Source of the DNA: Cavenderia fasciculata
Lineage: Eukaryota; Evosea; Eumycetozoa; Acytosteliales; Cavenderiaceae
NCBI RefSeq assembly: GCF_000203815.1
Contig: NW_004457737.1
Span: 1,736,001-1,800,000 of the forward strand
DNA length: 64,000 nucleotides
Reading direction: 5' to 3'
Shown here: positions 25,401 through 36,639 of the stretch, in pieces
Layout of the letters: each line of letters begins with the position of its first letter
Position numbering within the stretch: position 1 is the stretch's first letter
Program-made: the position numbers and the translations under genes
The notes under the pieces: generated by a model
Told to the model about the DNA's origin: nothing
The model's input: the letters and a program-made list of their open reading frames with translations, nothing else
Databases searched by the model: none

Positions 25401-28197
25401 GATGGCAAAATCTTTAGATGCTTTTCACAATAGAATATTTCCTTTTTGTCAAAATAGTAGGTAAATTGAACGATTGAAGTAGAGTGAACGTCAATATCCA
25501 TTGGTTGTGGAGCTAGTTCGAATGGGAGGACAACCTTTTCTCGAATAAACAATGCTTTACTGTCACCAAATGTAAAGTCACCTGTCACTGCATCACCAAC
25601 CACCATAATATCTTCATCCAAAACTGCACTAGTTACGTGAATGTAGCTCGATGGTGGTTGATTTGCATTTTGTTTGACACGAGATGACCTTTTGCTTCGT
25701 TGTGATGATACCGATGTATCATTCTTTTCACCACCAGACCCTGGCACAAAAATATTTCCACTCTTGTCCTTGAGGAATACCTGGAACGATGGAACATAGG
25801 AAAGGTTCTGATAAGGTGTTGGGAATGGATCATCATAAAATGACATGGTAACTGGTGGACCAGAAGTAACACGGATTGGATCCAACATACAAGTATAAGT
25901 TGTCAAACCATCAGTACTTGGTATTTCTACAAACAATATGATTCTTTCTTCTGACTCTTCACCCAAATCTCCTTGCATAATCTTGATATCTTTTAATATT
26001 AATCTACCATCTTGATCAATTAATATTGATATTGGTCCTGATATCACAACTCCTGGTAATTTCTTTCTAATCATCTTATTATTATTATTATTTTGATTAT
26101 CTTGACTATTATTATTATTATTATCATCAATTAAAACTTCAGCAGAATATTTTAAAGATTTTGGATTTGGAGTGTTGGAAAAGGGGACTGAATTTTTTTG
26201 TTCATCAAGTAGAGTGATGACAACAAGTGGAAATGGTGATTCTAGACAAATTGAAAGATCTTTTTTCTGTTGTTCTTTTGTCAAGTCAAATGAAGCAATG
26301 GCACCACATTCCTTGCCATGAATGACTTTGGCATAATGAACGGCTGGAGAAAGTCCAGGATAGTTTGATGTAAACGTAAACTCGTATGTACCAGCACGTT
26401 TAAATTCGTCAATATCTTTGAATGACATTCTACCACCTTGATAAAATAGAGATGACTCTCTTGTGAATAGTAGTTGCTCGGGACCACCCTGAGGATTCTT
26501 GTATTTGATGGTGAGGGTAATTAGAATCTTTTCAGAATCAATCATACGCTTCTCTACCTCTTTGGGTGGTTGTTGGCTATCGAGCAACTGAATCGACAAC
26601 CATTTAATATATTCTCCAGAATTGTATTCTCTTTTGGGGAGTGGTGCACCATCACCTTCATAAATCTTAATCTTTGATGGGAGTTTGGATTTTGCAGTAT
26701 CGAGTAGCTTTTTAAATTCGGCTGGTTTGAGTTTTACTTTGATACGACCACAAAGATGTTGTTCAAGAGGCATTGGTTTAAAGTGAAGTTTTTCATATTC
26801 CATGAAAAAGTCGCCGGTACGTTGTTCGAGAGTACCTGGGAAATAAATGGATTTGATGGTTCCATGAGAGGTTGGTTTGGTTGTCAGTGTGACATGTTCT
26901 TCATTATAATAAGTAACACCATTAAATGAGATGGATTTACAATAGGTACGATTAAAACCAGAATCATAACGTAAAAATTCAAATTGAAAATCTTGATCCA
27001 TTTTGTGACATCGCTTGAGCCACTTTTTCCACTCTGTATTGTTTTGACGTGTTCCTGCCTTTTCCAAATTTGAAAAGATTTGATGTTCCTTGATAATATG
27101 CATCTTGTTGTGTGTCACTGGGAATGAAGATCCTAAAAAGATGGCACCTTTTACACGTTGTACCCACTTTTCCTCGAGTCTTTCACCATCTACAATACCA
27201 ATCGTCATGAAACCAAGACGATCAATATGAGCCTCTGAAATGAGTCTACCATTCCAAAACACTTCAAATCCAGGTTTTCTAAGTGTCAGAGGGAATGTTT
27301 CCAATTCTTCAATAGGATGTTCTCTTTGAATGTGATAGGGAATGGGAAGTGTTTCACGTTCATTAATGTAGGGAAAGTAACGTAAATGAACCATTACCAT
27401 CGAACTTTCACCATCTACAGTTGGAACACGCAATTCAAATGTTTTTAATCGATGTCCAAATTCCAAATACAAAGATTCCATATCACCTTCTACCTTTCCA
27501 AGATCGACATTGTTTAGTGAAATATGGTAATCCATAGGCTTGACTATTTTGGCTGGTTTTGGACTATCTTCATTATCCTCTTCACCACTTGATTCACCTC
27601 CACTATCATCCATATCTTGTGTTCCTAAATTGGGTGATGATTGTTTCTTTTTCTTTTTCTTTGCTGCCGCCGCAGCAGCAACTTCATCATCGTCAAACGA
27701 ATAGTGAGAGGTGCTGGCAGGATCAGCATGTAAATAATAATAGTAAATATGAGCCAAATCTCTTTGTAAATTGATCATGGTATCGGCAAATGAGGCGTCG
27801 CTAAACATTGAAACATCGGATATTGTCACTTGTGTGAATTGAGGGTGAGCCAACTCTTCGTAGGATGCCTCACGCACTGTGATTGGAATTTTCCATTCCT
27901 GATCTCCAGTGGCACTAAGAATATCCAAAGAAATCTTGGCCTGATTCACCAATTTACTACCTTGTACTTTGGTAATAACTGTAATCTCTTGACCCAAATA
28001 AAAAGCAGACTTTTTTGCTCCAACTCCAAATCTTGAAATCAATCCAGTAGTTGCTGCTGAACTAGGTGTTGACGATGACGTTTTCGTCACAATTTGATTC
28101 ATATCTATTGAATTTGCTTGACTCATACCCATTGTTGCCCATCTTTGTAATTCTTCTTTATTCATTCCTGATCCATTATCCCAAATTATTATACTCT

Positions 28198-28233
<36 letters not shown>

Positions 28234-29313
28234 GAAAATTAATAAAATCAAAAAAGATGATGAAAATAAAAAAAATTTAGATAGATACATACAGAAATAT
28301 TATTATGATCAGGTTTTTTAATTGTAATTTTAATATGTTTATCTGAAAAATCATTATTTCTAGTTGCTTGAATACTATTATCTATAAATTCTGCTACAGC
28401 ATTTGGTAAACTAAAAAATAAAAAAGTTAATATTAAAATATAGTGGTGATTAAAAATTAATTTAATGATCTATATTTACTTGTATTCAGAAGTACCAGCT
28501 TTTAATAAAATATTTTTTGAAGGTGTAACATCAACCATAATCTCTTCTGGTGTTTCTAAAGGATTCTCACCATCTGTATACAAGATTAACATATTGTTTT
28601 GAGTGGTTAAGAATTTCTGGTATGATGACTCATCCTGTACAAGATGATTTGATAAGTCACAAAAATACATTGGATCCTAGAAAAAAAAAGAATAAATATT
28701 AGTAAATTTGAATCAAAAAGGAGAGAGAACTATAAAATATTCTTTAATACTTACTGATGAATCAATTAATTCTAAATTTTGAACTACTACTTTTAGTTCA
28801 TTAAATGTTGGAGGCGTTTTAAATGAATAATGTTCTCCTTTTCTTGATATGACAACTAATAGAGAAATAAAAAGTTAATTTCATTGTCTGTATCTATCTA
28901 TATCTATATCTATTCCTATTCTTACTTGATTCAGGTGTATTTTTAATTACCAATTCTGAAGGATTGTATTGTTGTTTACCAGATCCACTACCACTACTAC
29001 TACTGCTACTACCACTACTTTTATTACTTTTAGGGATATTGGTTCTTTGTTTCTTGATGACTATGGGAGGAGGTTGTTGTGAAGCTGTTGATATTGTACT
29101 TGATTGACTTGTATTATTGTTGTTGTTGAAGTTGTTTGTAGTTGCTTGGGAAGGTTGAGATGGTGGTAATACGACGGTATCTCCGAAATCGAGTCCATCT
29201 ATATCTATATCATCTTCTTCTTCTTGTTGTTTTTTTCTTTTATGCTTTCCATTTGAACTGCTACTACTTTTCTTTGAACTACTACTGCTACTTGAACTAC
29301 TATTCTTTGTCAT
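22439..29313 (-). CDS. SMCHD1-like protein: GHKL ATPase plus SMC hinge
   Basis: Five exons, 29313-28926, 28855-28755, 28676-28480, 28410-28293 and 28195-22439, all in phase, give about 2,186 residues. A Ser/Asn/Lys head is followed by a segment that may be ubiquitin-like (about 131-200). The GHKL ATPase follows with all three boxes: NAVAEFIDNSIQAT (N box, about 232-245), IIIWDNGSGMN (DxGxG, about 270-280) and SRFGVGAKKSAF (GVG, about 322-333). A very long beta-rich middle region follows, then a predicted coiled coil, then a hinge-like domain (about 1896-2070; GLVMEIICCDN, VGHLVNRVQF, LGWTLFRDTLVF) and a terminal coiled coil with Gln/Ser tail. Vertebrate SMCHD1 is a non-canonical SMC protein acting in gene silencing. 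Its length and domain order match. The role in an amoeba is unknown, but nuclear chromatin is the natural inference. Confidence 0.9.
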
Positions 29314-29555
29314 TGATTAAATAATATTGTTGATTGGTATTGATTATTAACAATGGTGAAACTTCATATAGATATATTATATAGAGAGATATAGATATTA
29401 TAATGTATATCAAATTTGAGGAAATGAAACGAAAATGAATGTAATAATAGGTATCTCTTCACCCCTCTTTCGTTTTTTGAAATTTGTATTTTTTGTCTCT
29501 GAGTAGATTTTTTCTAGGAAACCTTTAGTTTATTTATTTTTTTATTATTATGATT

Positions 29556-30197
29556 TCAAATATATAAATCTACTATTCTTTTAATTTCAATGTTTAAAAG
29601 TGTATTTGATACTTGAAATAATTCTAATATTCCAATTTGTACTGGTTCAATACTAGTATTGTCTCTGTCTTGTTGTTGTTGTTGTTGAACCAAACAAGTA
29701 AATTCATCAATTTGAGGATCAATATTCCAATTTTGATCATATTCCAACAACACTTGGTTTTTGTTCTTCTCTTTATCTTTCTTTTTGATTATTAAAAATA
29801 AATTGGATAGAAATCTAAATGTATTAATCTCTATTTGTAAAAGATAGATTGAATACTCTGCAATGATATATAGATGATTGATATTATAATTTCTTAACAT
29901 TTGAACCAATTTTAAAGTTGAATGAAAGAATTGTTTTGATATTTTGACAACCTCTTCTATAAACTCTATTGTATCTAACAATACCAAATCTCTACTTGAT
30001 TGATTTCTATTAATACAATTTTCAATATCAAATTTACTAAAATAATGTTTGACATCTATCATTGTATTTGCCAATTTATTTACATCTATTCTAAATGATC
30101 TAATTGTTTTAACATGGAATAGATCAAATGGTATTTCACCAACTAATTGATCCAATAGAGAAAATAATCTTTTTGTATCAATATCTTCTCTTGACAT
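29556..30197 (-). CDS. Hypothetical 213-residue helical protein
   Basis: A single-exon frame starts at MSREDIDTKRLFSLLDQLV with an A/T-rich leader. It is Leu/Ile/Lys/Asn-rich and predicted mostly helical by eye, with a hydrophobic stretch INHLYIIAEYSIYLLQIEI (about 104-122) and a short Gln run. I recognise no domain. It lies 242 bp downstream of the SMCHD1-like start, on the same strand. Composition and codon use look like neighbouring real genes, so I regard it as a genuine lineage-restricted gene. Confidence 0.6.
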   Translation of the reverse strand: MSREDIDTKRLFSLLDQLVGEIPFDLFHVKTIRSFRIDVNKLANTMIDVKHYFSKFDIENCINRNQSSRDLVLLDTIEFIEEVVKISKQFFHSTLKLVQMLRNYNINHLYIIAEYSIYLLQIEINTFRFLSNLFLIIKKKDKEKNKNQVLLEYDQNWNIDPQIDEFTCLVQQQQQQDRDNTSIEPVQIGILELFQVSNTLLNIEIKRIVDLYI

Positions 30198-31024
30198 TAT
30201 TTTCTTTCCAAAATTAATTAATTAAATAATTAAATAAAAAGAAGAATAAGTAGTTGAGGTGGAGTCCTTCTCTACCTTCTTCCCTTTCTTCCTTTTTTCA
30301 TTTATATTTTAATTATTAATAATTTAAATTATAGTAGTTAGAGATGATTAATAATATTTTTTTAATTTCTTATTTGTTGTTTTTGTTGATTTTTTGGTTG
30401 GTGTTGTAGTTATTTTTCGAATCTTTAATTAAAAGACTGGCATCATATGCCTATCTTTCAAGGTGTCAAAGCTGAGAAGGGTAGGGACAGGACATGTGAT
30501 GGATTGCCGAAAGGGAAGGGGGTTAATATTCCTCCGCCAGTTAATGGGTTACATAGTGGGTAACCTAACGTCTTTGGTTTATCTAATTGCGTCCAAGGAA
30601 GAGTTATTCTTTTTCTTCATTTTCATTTTCTAATGTATCAATTTCTTGAAAGATAAATAATTATCATTATCATAAGGGTCATCATCCAAGGCAAGATAAT
30701 GTTGGAGTATATTAACTTGTCTAGATTGAATGATTGATAGTGCATGTTCACGAGGTGTATGTCAACTTGGTCAAAGTGTATACATCTAGATCTGTGATGC
30801 AGATCTGATATGTAGATCTATCATCATCTTCATCTACTGCAAATACTAGTATACCAATATTATGAACATTTCTCTCTAAATAATTCTAACTGTATTCATT
30901 TTATATTTTTCGATGAAACCGAGAATGACTTGTGAGAAGATGACCAATCCAGAATAAAAAAGATATTAAAAAAAAAAGGATTTTACTTTATCTTTTTTTG
31001 CTTGAACAAATAAAGAGAGATAGA
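30198..31024. other. Divergent intergenic spacer carrying an rRNA fragment
   Basis: 827 bp between two divergent genes. The middle is the rRNA-derived block described separately. From 30640 to 30990 there is AT-rich sequence with several AGATCT hexamers (about 30789, 30803 and 30816) and no gene. Confidence 0.5.
30437..30622 (+). pseudogene. Fragment of large-subunit (26S) rRNA
   Basis: A sharply less AT-rich block reads like nuclear LSU rRNA. GATTGCCGAAAGGGAAGGGG and GGGTTAATATTCC correspond to the conserved CGAAAGGGAA...GGTTAAGATTCC segment of yeast 25S rRNA. About 90-100 nt later GGAAGAGTTATTCTTTTTCTTC matches the conserved yeast GGAGGAGTTATCTTTTCTTC. Both anchors are in the right order and spacing, with a divergent expansion segment between (TAATGGGTTACATAGTGGG). 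Only about 180 nt of the several-kilobase gene is present, so this is an inserted fragment. The identification rests on remembered conserved rRNA segments, not on an alignment. Confidence 0.8.
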
Positions 31025-33553
31025 ATGAATAGTTTAAAAGAATTCTTCTCATTTTTAACTACTACATCTAATAACAAAAAAGAGGAAGAAGAAACTATCA
31101 TTATAAAAAAGGATAATGATTTTCATCAACTATTACTTCAAGATATCATTCAAAAATCTATAACCCATCATAATAGTGATAACTCTAAAACAACAAATAA
31201 TAATAATAATAATAGTAATAGTAATAATAATAATATAACTTTTACAAATGATATTTTAATAAGATTAATAATTCATAATAGAGTAATATTTTTAAAGATA
31301 TTTTCAAATGTTTATATGTTGTCTCGTTATTATACAAGATGTATAAAAGATGCAAACCTTCCTATTATAAACAACTATCATCAAATGACTGATGTTTCTT
31401 GGATGATTGATAATGGTTATGTAGGAGTGTTACACTCTAAATTGGATAGAAATGAATTTCTACAGATGGAAGGTGAAATTGGACTTGATACTGCACCACT
31501 AGAGAAACTATTCCGAACCAAAGACTATGGTCTCATTGAAAAGTTGGTCAAGAAATATAGAATGCACTTTTACACTGAAAATTCTATCGATTTGGCTTGT
31601 TGTAGTGGTCGTTTGGATGTCGTTCAACTGATCATATCCATTCATGATCCACAAAACCTACCAATTACAAAAAATGCAATTTTAAATGCAATGAAAGCTG
31701 GATCTTTAGAATTGGTTCAATTCTTGGACACCACTTTTGATTCTTGTAATATTGCCATAACTATGATAGGATCGATATCTAAAAACTCGGACGTCATCTC
31801 TTACTATCTAGGCAAGATTTCAATTGGTGGTGGAAGAGTTGATGGATTAATGATTTTATCTAGTATGGATATAAATCTAATCAAGAACCATTTTCACTCT
31901 ACAACAACCTTTATAAATGCAACTACAATGTTGGATTTTATAAAAAAGGCTACTCTCTTTTCACCATCATCATATCATTTTGAATTGAATGGTTTTCCAA
32001 AAAATTTAAAACAATTGGAAGGAAATGAAAGATTAATGGATAATATAGATAATATATTATTAGAGAGTCAAGAATATTTTAAAAAGTTTAATCAATTGAT
32101 ACCTCTTTTATTTAAACAACAACAACAAAATGATGAAAAGATAAATATAAATATTTCAAAATTAATGAATAATATTAATCAAAATAATAATCCAACAATA
32201 TATCAACCATTATTTAATATATTATTGGTATATGAATATATAAATTTGGATTCAATATTACAAAAACATATTGATACTATTCATAGAATTGTTTTTAGAG
32301 CCATTACAATTCTTGGTTTGGTTGATAAAACTATTTTTAGTTTTATTATTGATCGACTAAAAGAAGTAAATAATTTATCAATGGATGAATATTTTAATCA
32401 AATTATTGGTAATTGGACAAATATTGATCAATTAAATTTAATTTTGGAAATTGATCCATCATTGTATCAATTTAAATTTATAAATTTAAATAGTACTAGG
32501 ATAACTATACGTTTTCAAGAAGAAGTTTTGGAAAGGTTAATGGAAATTGGTATTATTCAAGAAGATGTACTTTTAACAGATTGGAGATTACGTGTTGTTG
32601 ATGATTTGGCAACTGTAAAATATATTTTATCACGCAATACTGCTAAACAAAATTGTTCTATGGTTTGGGATGTATCACGTTTTAAATTTGGTCCACTCTC
32701 TAAAAAATACCATGATGAAACTGCAAAATTACTCATAGAAGCTGGTTTCTTACCACAATATGTAGATTCAATGCATGGACTCGTATATCTATGTACCAAT
32801 CATTCGACAACATCCAACTTTTTAATCAAATATTTGGTAGAGTCATGTCTAACCTATGACGTTTATGCTTTAATGGGTGCCATTCAATCACAAAATTGGG
32901 ATTTATTTGATTATATTATCAAGGTTGAAAATGTTAGAGAATATCCATTTTTCGAATCTGAATATTATTCAAAAGAATTTTTAAAACCAATCAAATATTT
33001 GATAGCAATCAATGATTTTGATAGATGTATAGAATTTATTAAACGTTTAAATAACAAGTCGATTTTATCGCTGGTACCAAATCTATGTGTTGGCAATATT
33101 CAATTCTTTTCACAATTTGTCAATCAATACCCACAATCATTAAATTTACAAAAAATGGTCGAAAGAACCATCTATGATTGTCATGTACCATTTATGCTCT
33201 TTCTCATCGATCAATACCCAACCTTTTTCCAACAACAAGCAGATTTAATCGATCTTTTTGGTAAAGCATGTTCAGTTGGATCTTTATCAATTATGAAAAT
33301 ATTATTTGACCACTATGGATGTTTAATTGACAATAGTTTTGTCGGTTTACAATATATTTTAGTGGCTATTAATCGTGGTCATGTAAATTGTTTGGCCTAT
33401 TTAGATTCTTTAAAAAAATTTCAACCACCACTAGATTCACATAAACATATTCATTATTCTAGGTTTGGTTATCAATTAATGGATATATTTTTAAATAGAC
33501 AAGCAGAAAAGGAGAAAATTTTAAATAATTATGGAAATGAACTTTTATTTTAA
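31025..33553 (+). CDS. Ankyrin-type repeat protein of a dictyostelid expanded family
   Basis: A single exon from ATG 31025 (MNSLKEFF) gives about 842 residues. After a Lys/Glu/Asn-rich head comes a block (about 75-125) of the type that precedes degenerate ankyrin repeats in many dictyostelid proteins. Repeats of the form SIDLACCSGRLDVVQLI and NAILNAMKAGSLELVQFL appear at about 178-240 and recur weakly to the end (GKACSVGSLSIMKILF, ILVAINRGHVNCLAYL). This is a protein-interaction scaffold with no enzymatic motif. A relative with the same layout but far more regular repeats starts at 62508. Confidence 0.75.
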   Translation: MNSLKEFFSFLTTTSNNKKEEEETIIIKKDNDFHQLLLQDIIQKSITHHNSDNSKTTNNNNNNSNSNNNNITFTNDILIRLIIHNRVIFLKIFSNVYMLSRYYTRCIKDANLPIINNYHQMTDVSWMIDNGYVGVLHSKLDRNEFLQMEGEIGLDTAPLEKLFRTKDYGLIEKLVKKYRMHFYTENSIDLACCSGRLDVVQLIISIHDPQNLPITKNAILNAMKAGSLELVQFLDTTFDSCNIAITMIGSISKNSDVISYYLGKISIGGGRVDGLMILSSMDINLIKNHFHSTTTFINATTMLDFIKKATLFSPSSYHFELNGFPKNLKQLEGNERLMDNIDNILLESQEYFKKFNQLIPLLFKQQQQNDEKININISKLMNNINQNNNPTIYQPLFNILLVYEYINLDSILQKHIDTIHRIVFRAITILGLVDKTIFSFIIDRLKEVNNLSMDEYFNQIIGNWTNIDQLNLILEIDPSLYQFKFINLNSTRITIRFQEEVLERLMEIGIIQEDVLLTDWRLRVVDDLATVKYILSRNTAKQNCSMVWDVSRFKFGPLSKKYHDETAKLLIEAGFLPQYVDSMHGLVYLCTNHSTTSNFLIKYLVESCLTYDVYALMGAIQSQNWDLFDYIIKVENVREYPFFESEYYSKEFLKPIKYLIAINDFDRCIEFIKRLNNKSILSLVPNLCVGNIQFFSQFVNQYPQSLNLQKMVERTIYDCHVPFMLFLIDQYPTFFQQQADLIDLFGKACSVGSLSIMKILFDHYGCLIDNSFVGLQYILVAINRGHVNCLAYLDSLKKFQPPLDSHKHIHYSRFGYQLMDIFLNRQAEKEKILNNYGNELLF

Positions 33554-33745
33554 AAGGAGGAAAATTTTTTATGGAAATAGACAATATTTTCAAACCCCCC
33601 GAAAGTTTTTGTGTGTGTGAAGTTACAAAAAACAAAAAAAAACAAAAAGTCTGGATTATCCGTCCAAGGATAATATATAATTCAAACAATATAAAAAAAA
33701 TAATCAAATCCATATAATTATATTATTTATTTATTTAATGTTAAA

Positions 33746-34824
33746 ATGTCAATAATTGGAAAAAGTGTAGAATTTAATCAATGTGGAGATTGGAAACAAT
33801 TAAAGGTAGTTTCAAGACCAGTTAGAGAACCAATTGAAAATGAGGTTCGAGTTAAAATGGATTGTGTAGCTTTGAATCGTGCTGAAGAACTTTATCTTCA
33901 TGGTAAATTTGTTGAAACTCCTATTTTCCCTCATGCTGGTATTGGTTATGAAGGTAATTATAAAAAAAATCAAATTTGATTTAAAAAATGATTAATTTAT
34001 TTTTTTTAAAAGGAGCTGGAATTGTTGAAAAGATTGGTAAAGGATGTTCAAAATTTAAAGTTGGTGATAGAGTATCTGTAATGATGAATGTTAAAATGGC
34101 AAAGAATAGTACTCAACATGAATATGCAATCTTTCCCGAAAAGGTATTGGTTAAACATCCAGATAATGTTTCTCAAGTCGAAGCAAGTACAATGTGGATG
34201 GCTTATCAAACTGCCTACTATGCATTGGTAGAAGTGGCAAAGATTAAAAAGGATGATTATGTTGTTGTTACTGCTGCATCGAGTAGTGCTGGTATGGGAA
34301 TGATTCAAGTGGCAAAAGCATTTGGAGCAAAGGTAATGGTAACAAGTAGAACAACAAAAAAGAAACAAGCCATTATGGAGTATGGTGCTGATCATTTTAT
34401 TGCAACCAATGATCAAGATATTGAAGAAGAAATTATGAAATGGACAAATAATAAGGGTGCAAATATCATTATCGATCCTGTTGGCGGACCTTACGTTGAA
34501 AAGTTGGCAAATGCTACCGCCTATCTTGGTACACTCATTCTTTATGGATTGTTGTCACCAGATGTCACACCATTCCCAATCATTCAATGTTGGTCAAAGT
34601 ATATCGAGGTAAAGGGATATATTGTCTTTAGATATGCTGATGACCCAATCCTTCAAGAAAAGGCGGCCAAGTGGATCAATGAAAAGTTTGCTAAAAAGGA
34701 ATTCAAATCGATTGTTGGCAAGGTGTTCAAGGGTATTGATTCGGTCCCTGATGCTTACAAGTATCTTGATGGTCATGACTTGATTGGAAAAGTGGTTATT
34801 GAATTTACAAATAATTGTAATTAA
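33746..34824 (+). CDS. Zinc-less MDR-family oxidoreductase (quinone reductase-like)
   Basis: Two exons, 33746-33953 and 34013-34824, separated by a 59-nt intron, give about 339 residues. The order is the GroES-like N-terminal domain (NEVRVKMDCVALNRAEELY, then HAGIGYEGAGIVEKIG), then the Rossmann domain with AASSSAGMGMIQVAKAFGA (nucleotide-binding turn) and TSRTTKKKQAIMEYGADH. Ser/Arg/Lys after the second strand suggest NADPH preference. The catalytic-zinc Cys and His of alcohol dehydrogenases are absent, placing it with NADPH:quinone oxidoreductase and zeta-crystallin relatives. It is probably a cytosolic reductase of quinones or enals; the substrate is unknown. Confidence 0.88.
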
Positions 34825-34968
34825 CAAGACTCGAATAAATACTATTGTACATCAAATGTCCTTTGTACTTGACCAAAAGATTAAATTCGAATCAAGTGAA
34901 ATAATATTAAATAAGGAATAAGCAATTTAATTGAAATATATTGATTTCTCAGTAACGTCTTCTATAAT

Positions 34969-35074
34969 TTCAGTTACCTACACTGAACACGCCAACCGTA
35001 GAACCGTAACAGCAATGGATGTCGTTTGTGCACTTAAGAAGCAAGGTCGTACCTTATACGGTTTCAATGGTTAA
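34969..35074 (+). pseudogene. Truncated histone H4 (3' fragment)
   Basis: This block encodes only the last 33 residues or so of H4 ([17 protein letters not shown] to GRTLYGFNG) plus stop, followed by the H4 3' flank. It is nearly identical to the intact gene at 37125-37442 but on the opposite strand. Differences include Ala to Thr before YTEH and Tyr to Cys in DVVCALKK. There is no promoter-proximal part or start, so it cannot make H4. Confidence 0.93.
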
Positions 35075-35301
35075 ATCCATTAGCCGTCCAACCTAAATCG
35101 CTTAGACTTCGGTGTCTCAAACTCAAAGGGTGTTTATCAACACCACCCATTCTAAATTAATCATATTCGATTGTTTTTTTTGTCTCTTTCTCTCTCTTCT
35201 ACTACTTCTACTAATTATATTCACTATAGGTATTACTGTTGTACAAACAAATTAATCAATAAATATTCTGCTCCAACATAATTATTATTATTATCCTAAT
35301 C
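34969..35301. repeat. Left arm of histone H4 inverted repeat
   Basis: About 333 bp comprising the H4 3' coding end and 3' flank, matching the reverse complement of 36899-37230 with only a few substitutions and short indels (roughly 97% by eye). Identity ends abruptly at both sides, in TTCAGTT at the coding end and in ATTATCCTAATC at the flank end. Confidence 0.92.
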
Positions 35302-35337
35302 TAAACCCCCAGACTTCACTATTTATCTGATTATTAT

Positions 35338-35563
35338 CACTGTTCTGCCACCAAATCAATATCTTCACCAGCTTCAAATCTTGCTTTTAATTTCTTTAAT
35401 AAAACTGCTCTTGCACATTTGCAATTAAAAAATCTACTGATCTTGATACAATTGATGGTATGTCTGATTGTATAGAGGAAGATGAAGAAGAAGAAGAAGT
35501 GATTGCCTTTAAATCCAATGGTCCCAATCTATAAATTTCATTTACATTGATTTCTTTTACAGA
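35338..35563 (-). pseudogene. Degraded coding remnant, minus strand
   Basis: Reading leftwards from 35563, a frame opens after an in-frame stop (VKEINVNEIYRLGPLDLKAI, a Ser run, then SIVSRSVDFLIANVQEQFY) and hits a stop. An overlapping frame then continues as CARAVLLKKLKARFEAGED to a stop near 35338. A single frameshift would join them. Composition is protein-like and the fragment has no start. I do not recognise the family. Confidence 0.4.
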
Positions 35564-36365
35564 ATTGAATGGTTATAAATTCTCTACATCCAATAAAATA
35601 CTTGACAGTGGTACTGCTCCAATTTAATCACAAATTGATCTATATGCTAATGAAAATGATCCACATCCTCCTGTTTGATTATCTAATGAAATCATTCAAG
35701 ATGCTAGCAGAATCAGCTAAACACATGGCAACCATATCCACCATTTATCAAAGCTGTCTATCCATCATTTACAACCATTGGATTAGTAGCGATGGTACTA
35801 ACTTTGGTGATGACACCAACAATCTAATATTACTTGTAATATTACTTTTGCATCATCATATCAAATTTTGAAATCACCTCTGGTTGAAGGTATCAAACTC
35901 CTTCCGATTTCAATTTCAGTTGAATATGAACATTTAGACCTCATATTTATACATACAAATAATTAAAAAATAAGATTATTCTTTATAGTATGATTTCATA
36001 TTCTGATGCAATACTCTTTTTGAATAGTCTGTGACAATAGATTCGACTCAACTATTCTATTTGGTGGAGAATATGAGACTAAAAAAACTAATGATTGCAA
36101 CACCCAATCCTCCATACATTGGTGCATTCGAATCAAACATTAAATTTATTTGGATATATCAAAGCTTTTGGCAAGGTGTTTCATACAACAATAGCAATAG
36201 TTTTACAAGAAATAATGGTCCATTCAAAGGAACACTAGATCCATATGAATGTGTAGAGACTACAGATCGATCGAGAGTCATCATCGTCTTGATGGTTATC
36301 ATTTTTCCTACTCTCTATTACAATAGTGGGAAATCATTGTATGGAAGGTGGAACCCCAACTAACA
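35560..36365 (+). pseudogene. Degraded IPT/TIG-like surface-protein remnant
   Basis: Short plus-strand pieces in shifting frames read FIKAVYPSFTTIG, then DGTNFGDDTNNL, then NITCNITFASSYQILKSPLV. The combination of a PS-TTIG strand followed by GTNFG-D is typical of IPT/TIG immunoglobulin-like domains abundant in dictyostelid adhesion proteins. Further right, FDSTILFGGEYETKKTND and GPFKGTLDPYECVETTD look protein-like but unplaced. Stops and frame changes every 30-100 bases show it is not functional. The family assignment is tentative. Confidence 0.35.
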
Positions 36366-36639
36366 GACCATAGAGAAACCGTAGAAATGGAACCATTCCA
36401 AATACTAAAGAAAATTATTAATTAAATTAATTATATGGAAACGATACTCGATAATCTTTAATAGATTTGTACGCTGATGAAATTAGAAAGGAAAAAATAT
36501 TAGTTAGGTATTCCTTGTGTTTCATTTATTTACTACTACTTACCCTTCTTGTAGTTTGAAAGAACAGAACACAATCACGGAATCAATTCAAACTCAAATC
36601 TTTCTTATAAAAAATATCAGCCGACCTACAGACAAGATG

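Noticed and set aside
34970-35074. Possible functional last exon of a spliced H4-like gene (TTTCAG precedes it)
   Set aside because: No upstream exon encoding the rest of H4 exists nearby, and the block includes the full H4 3' flank, so duplication is the better explanation.
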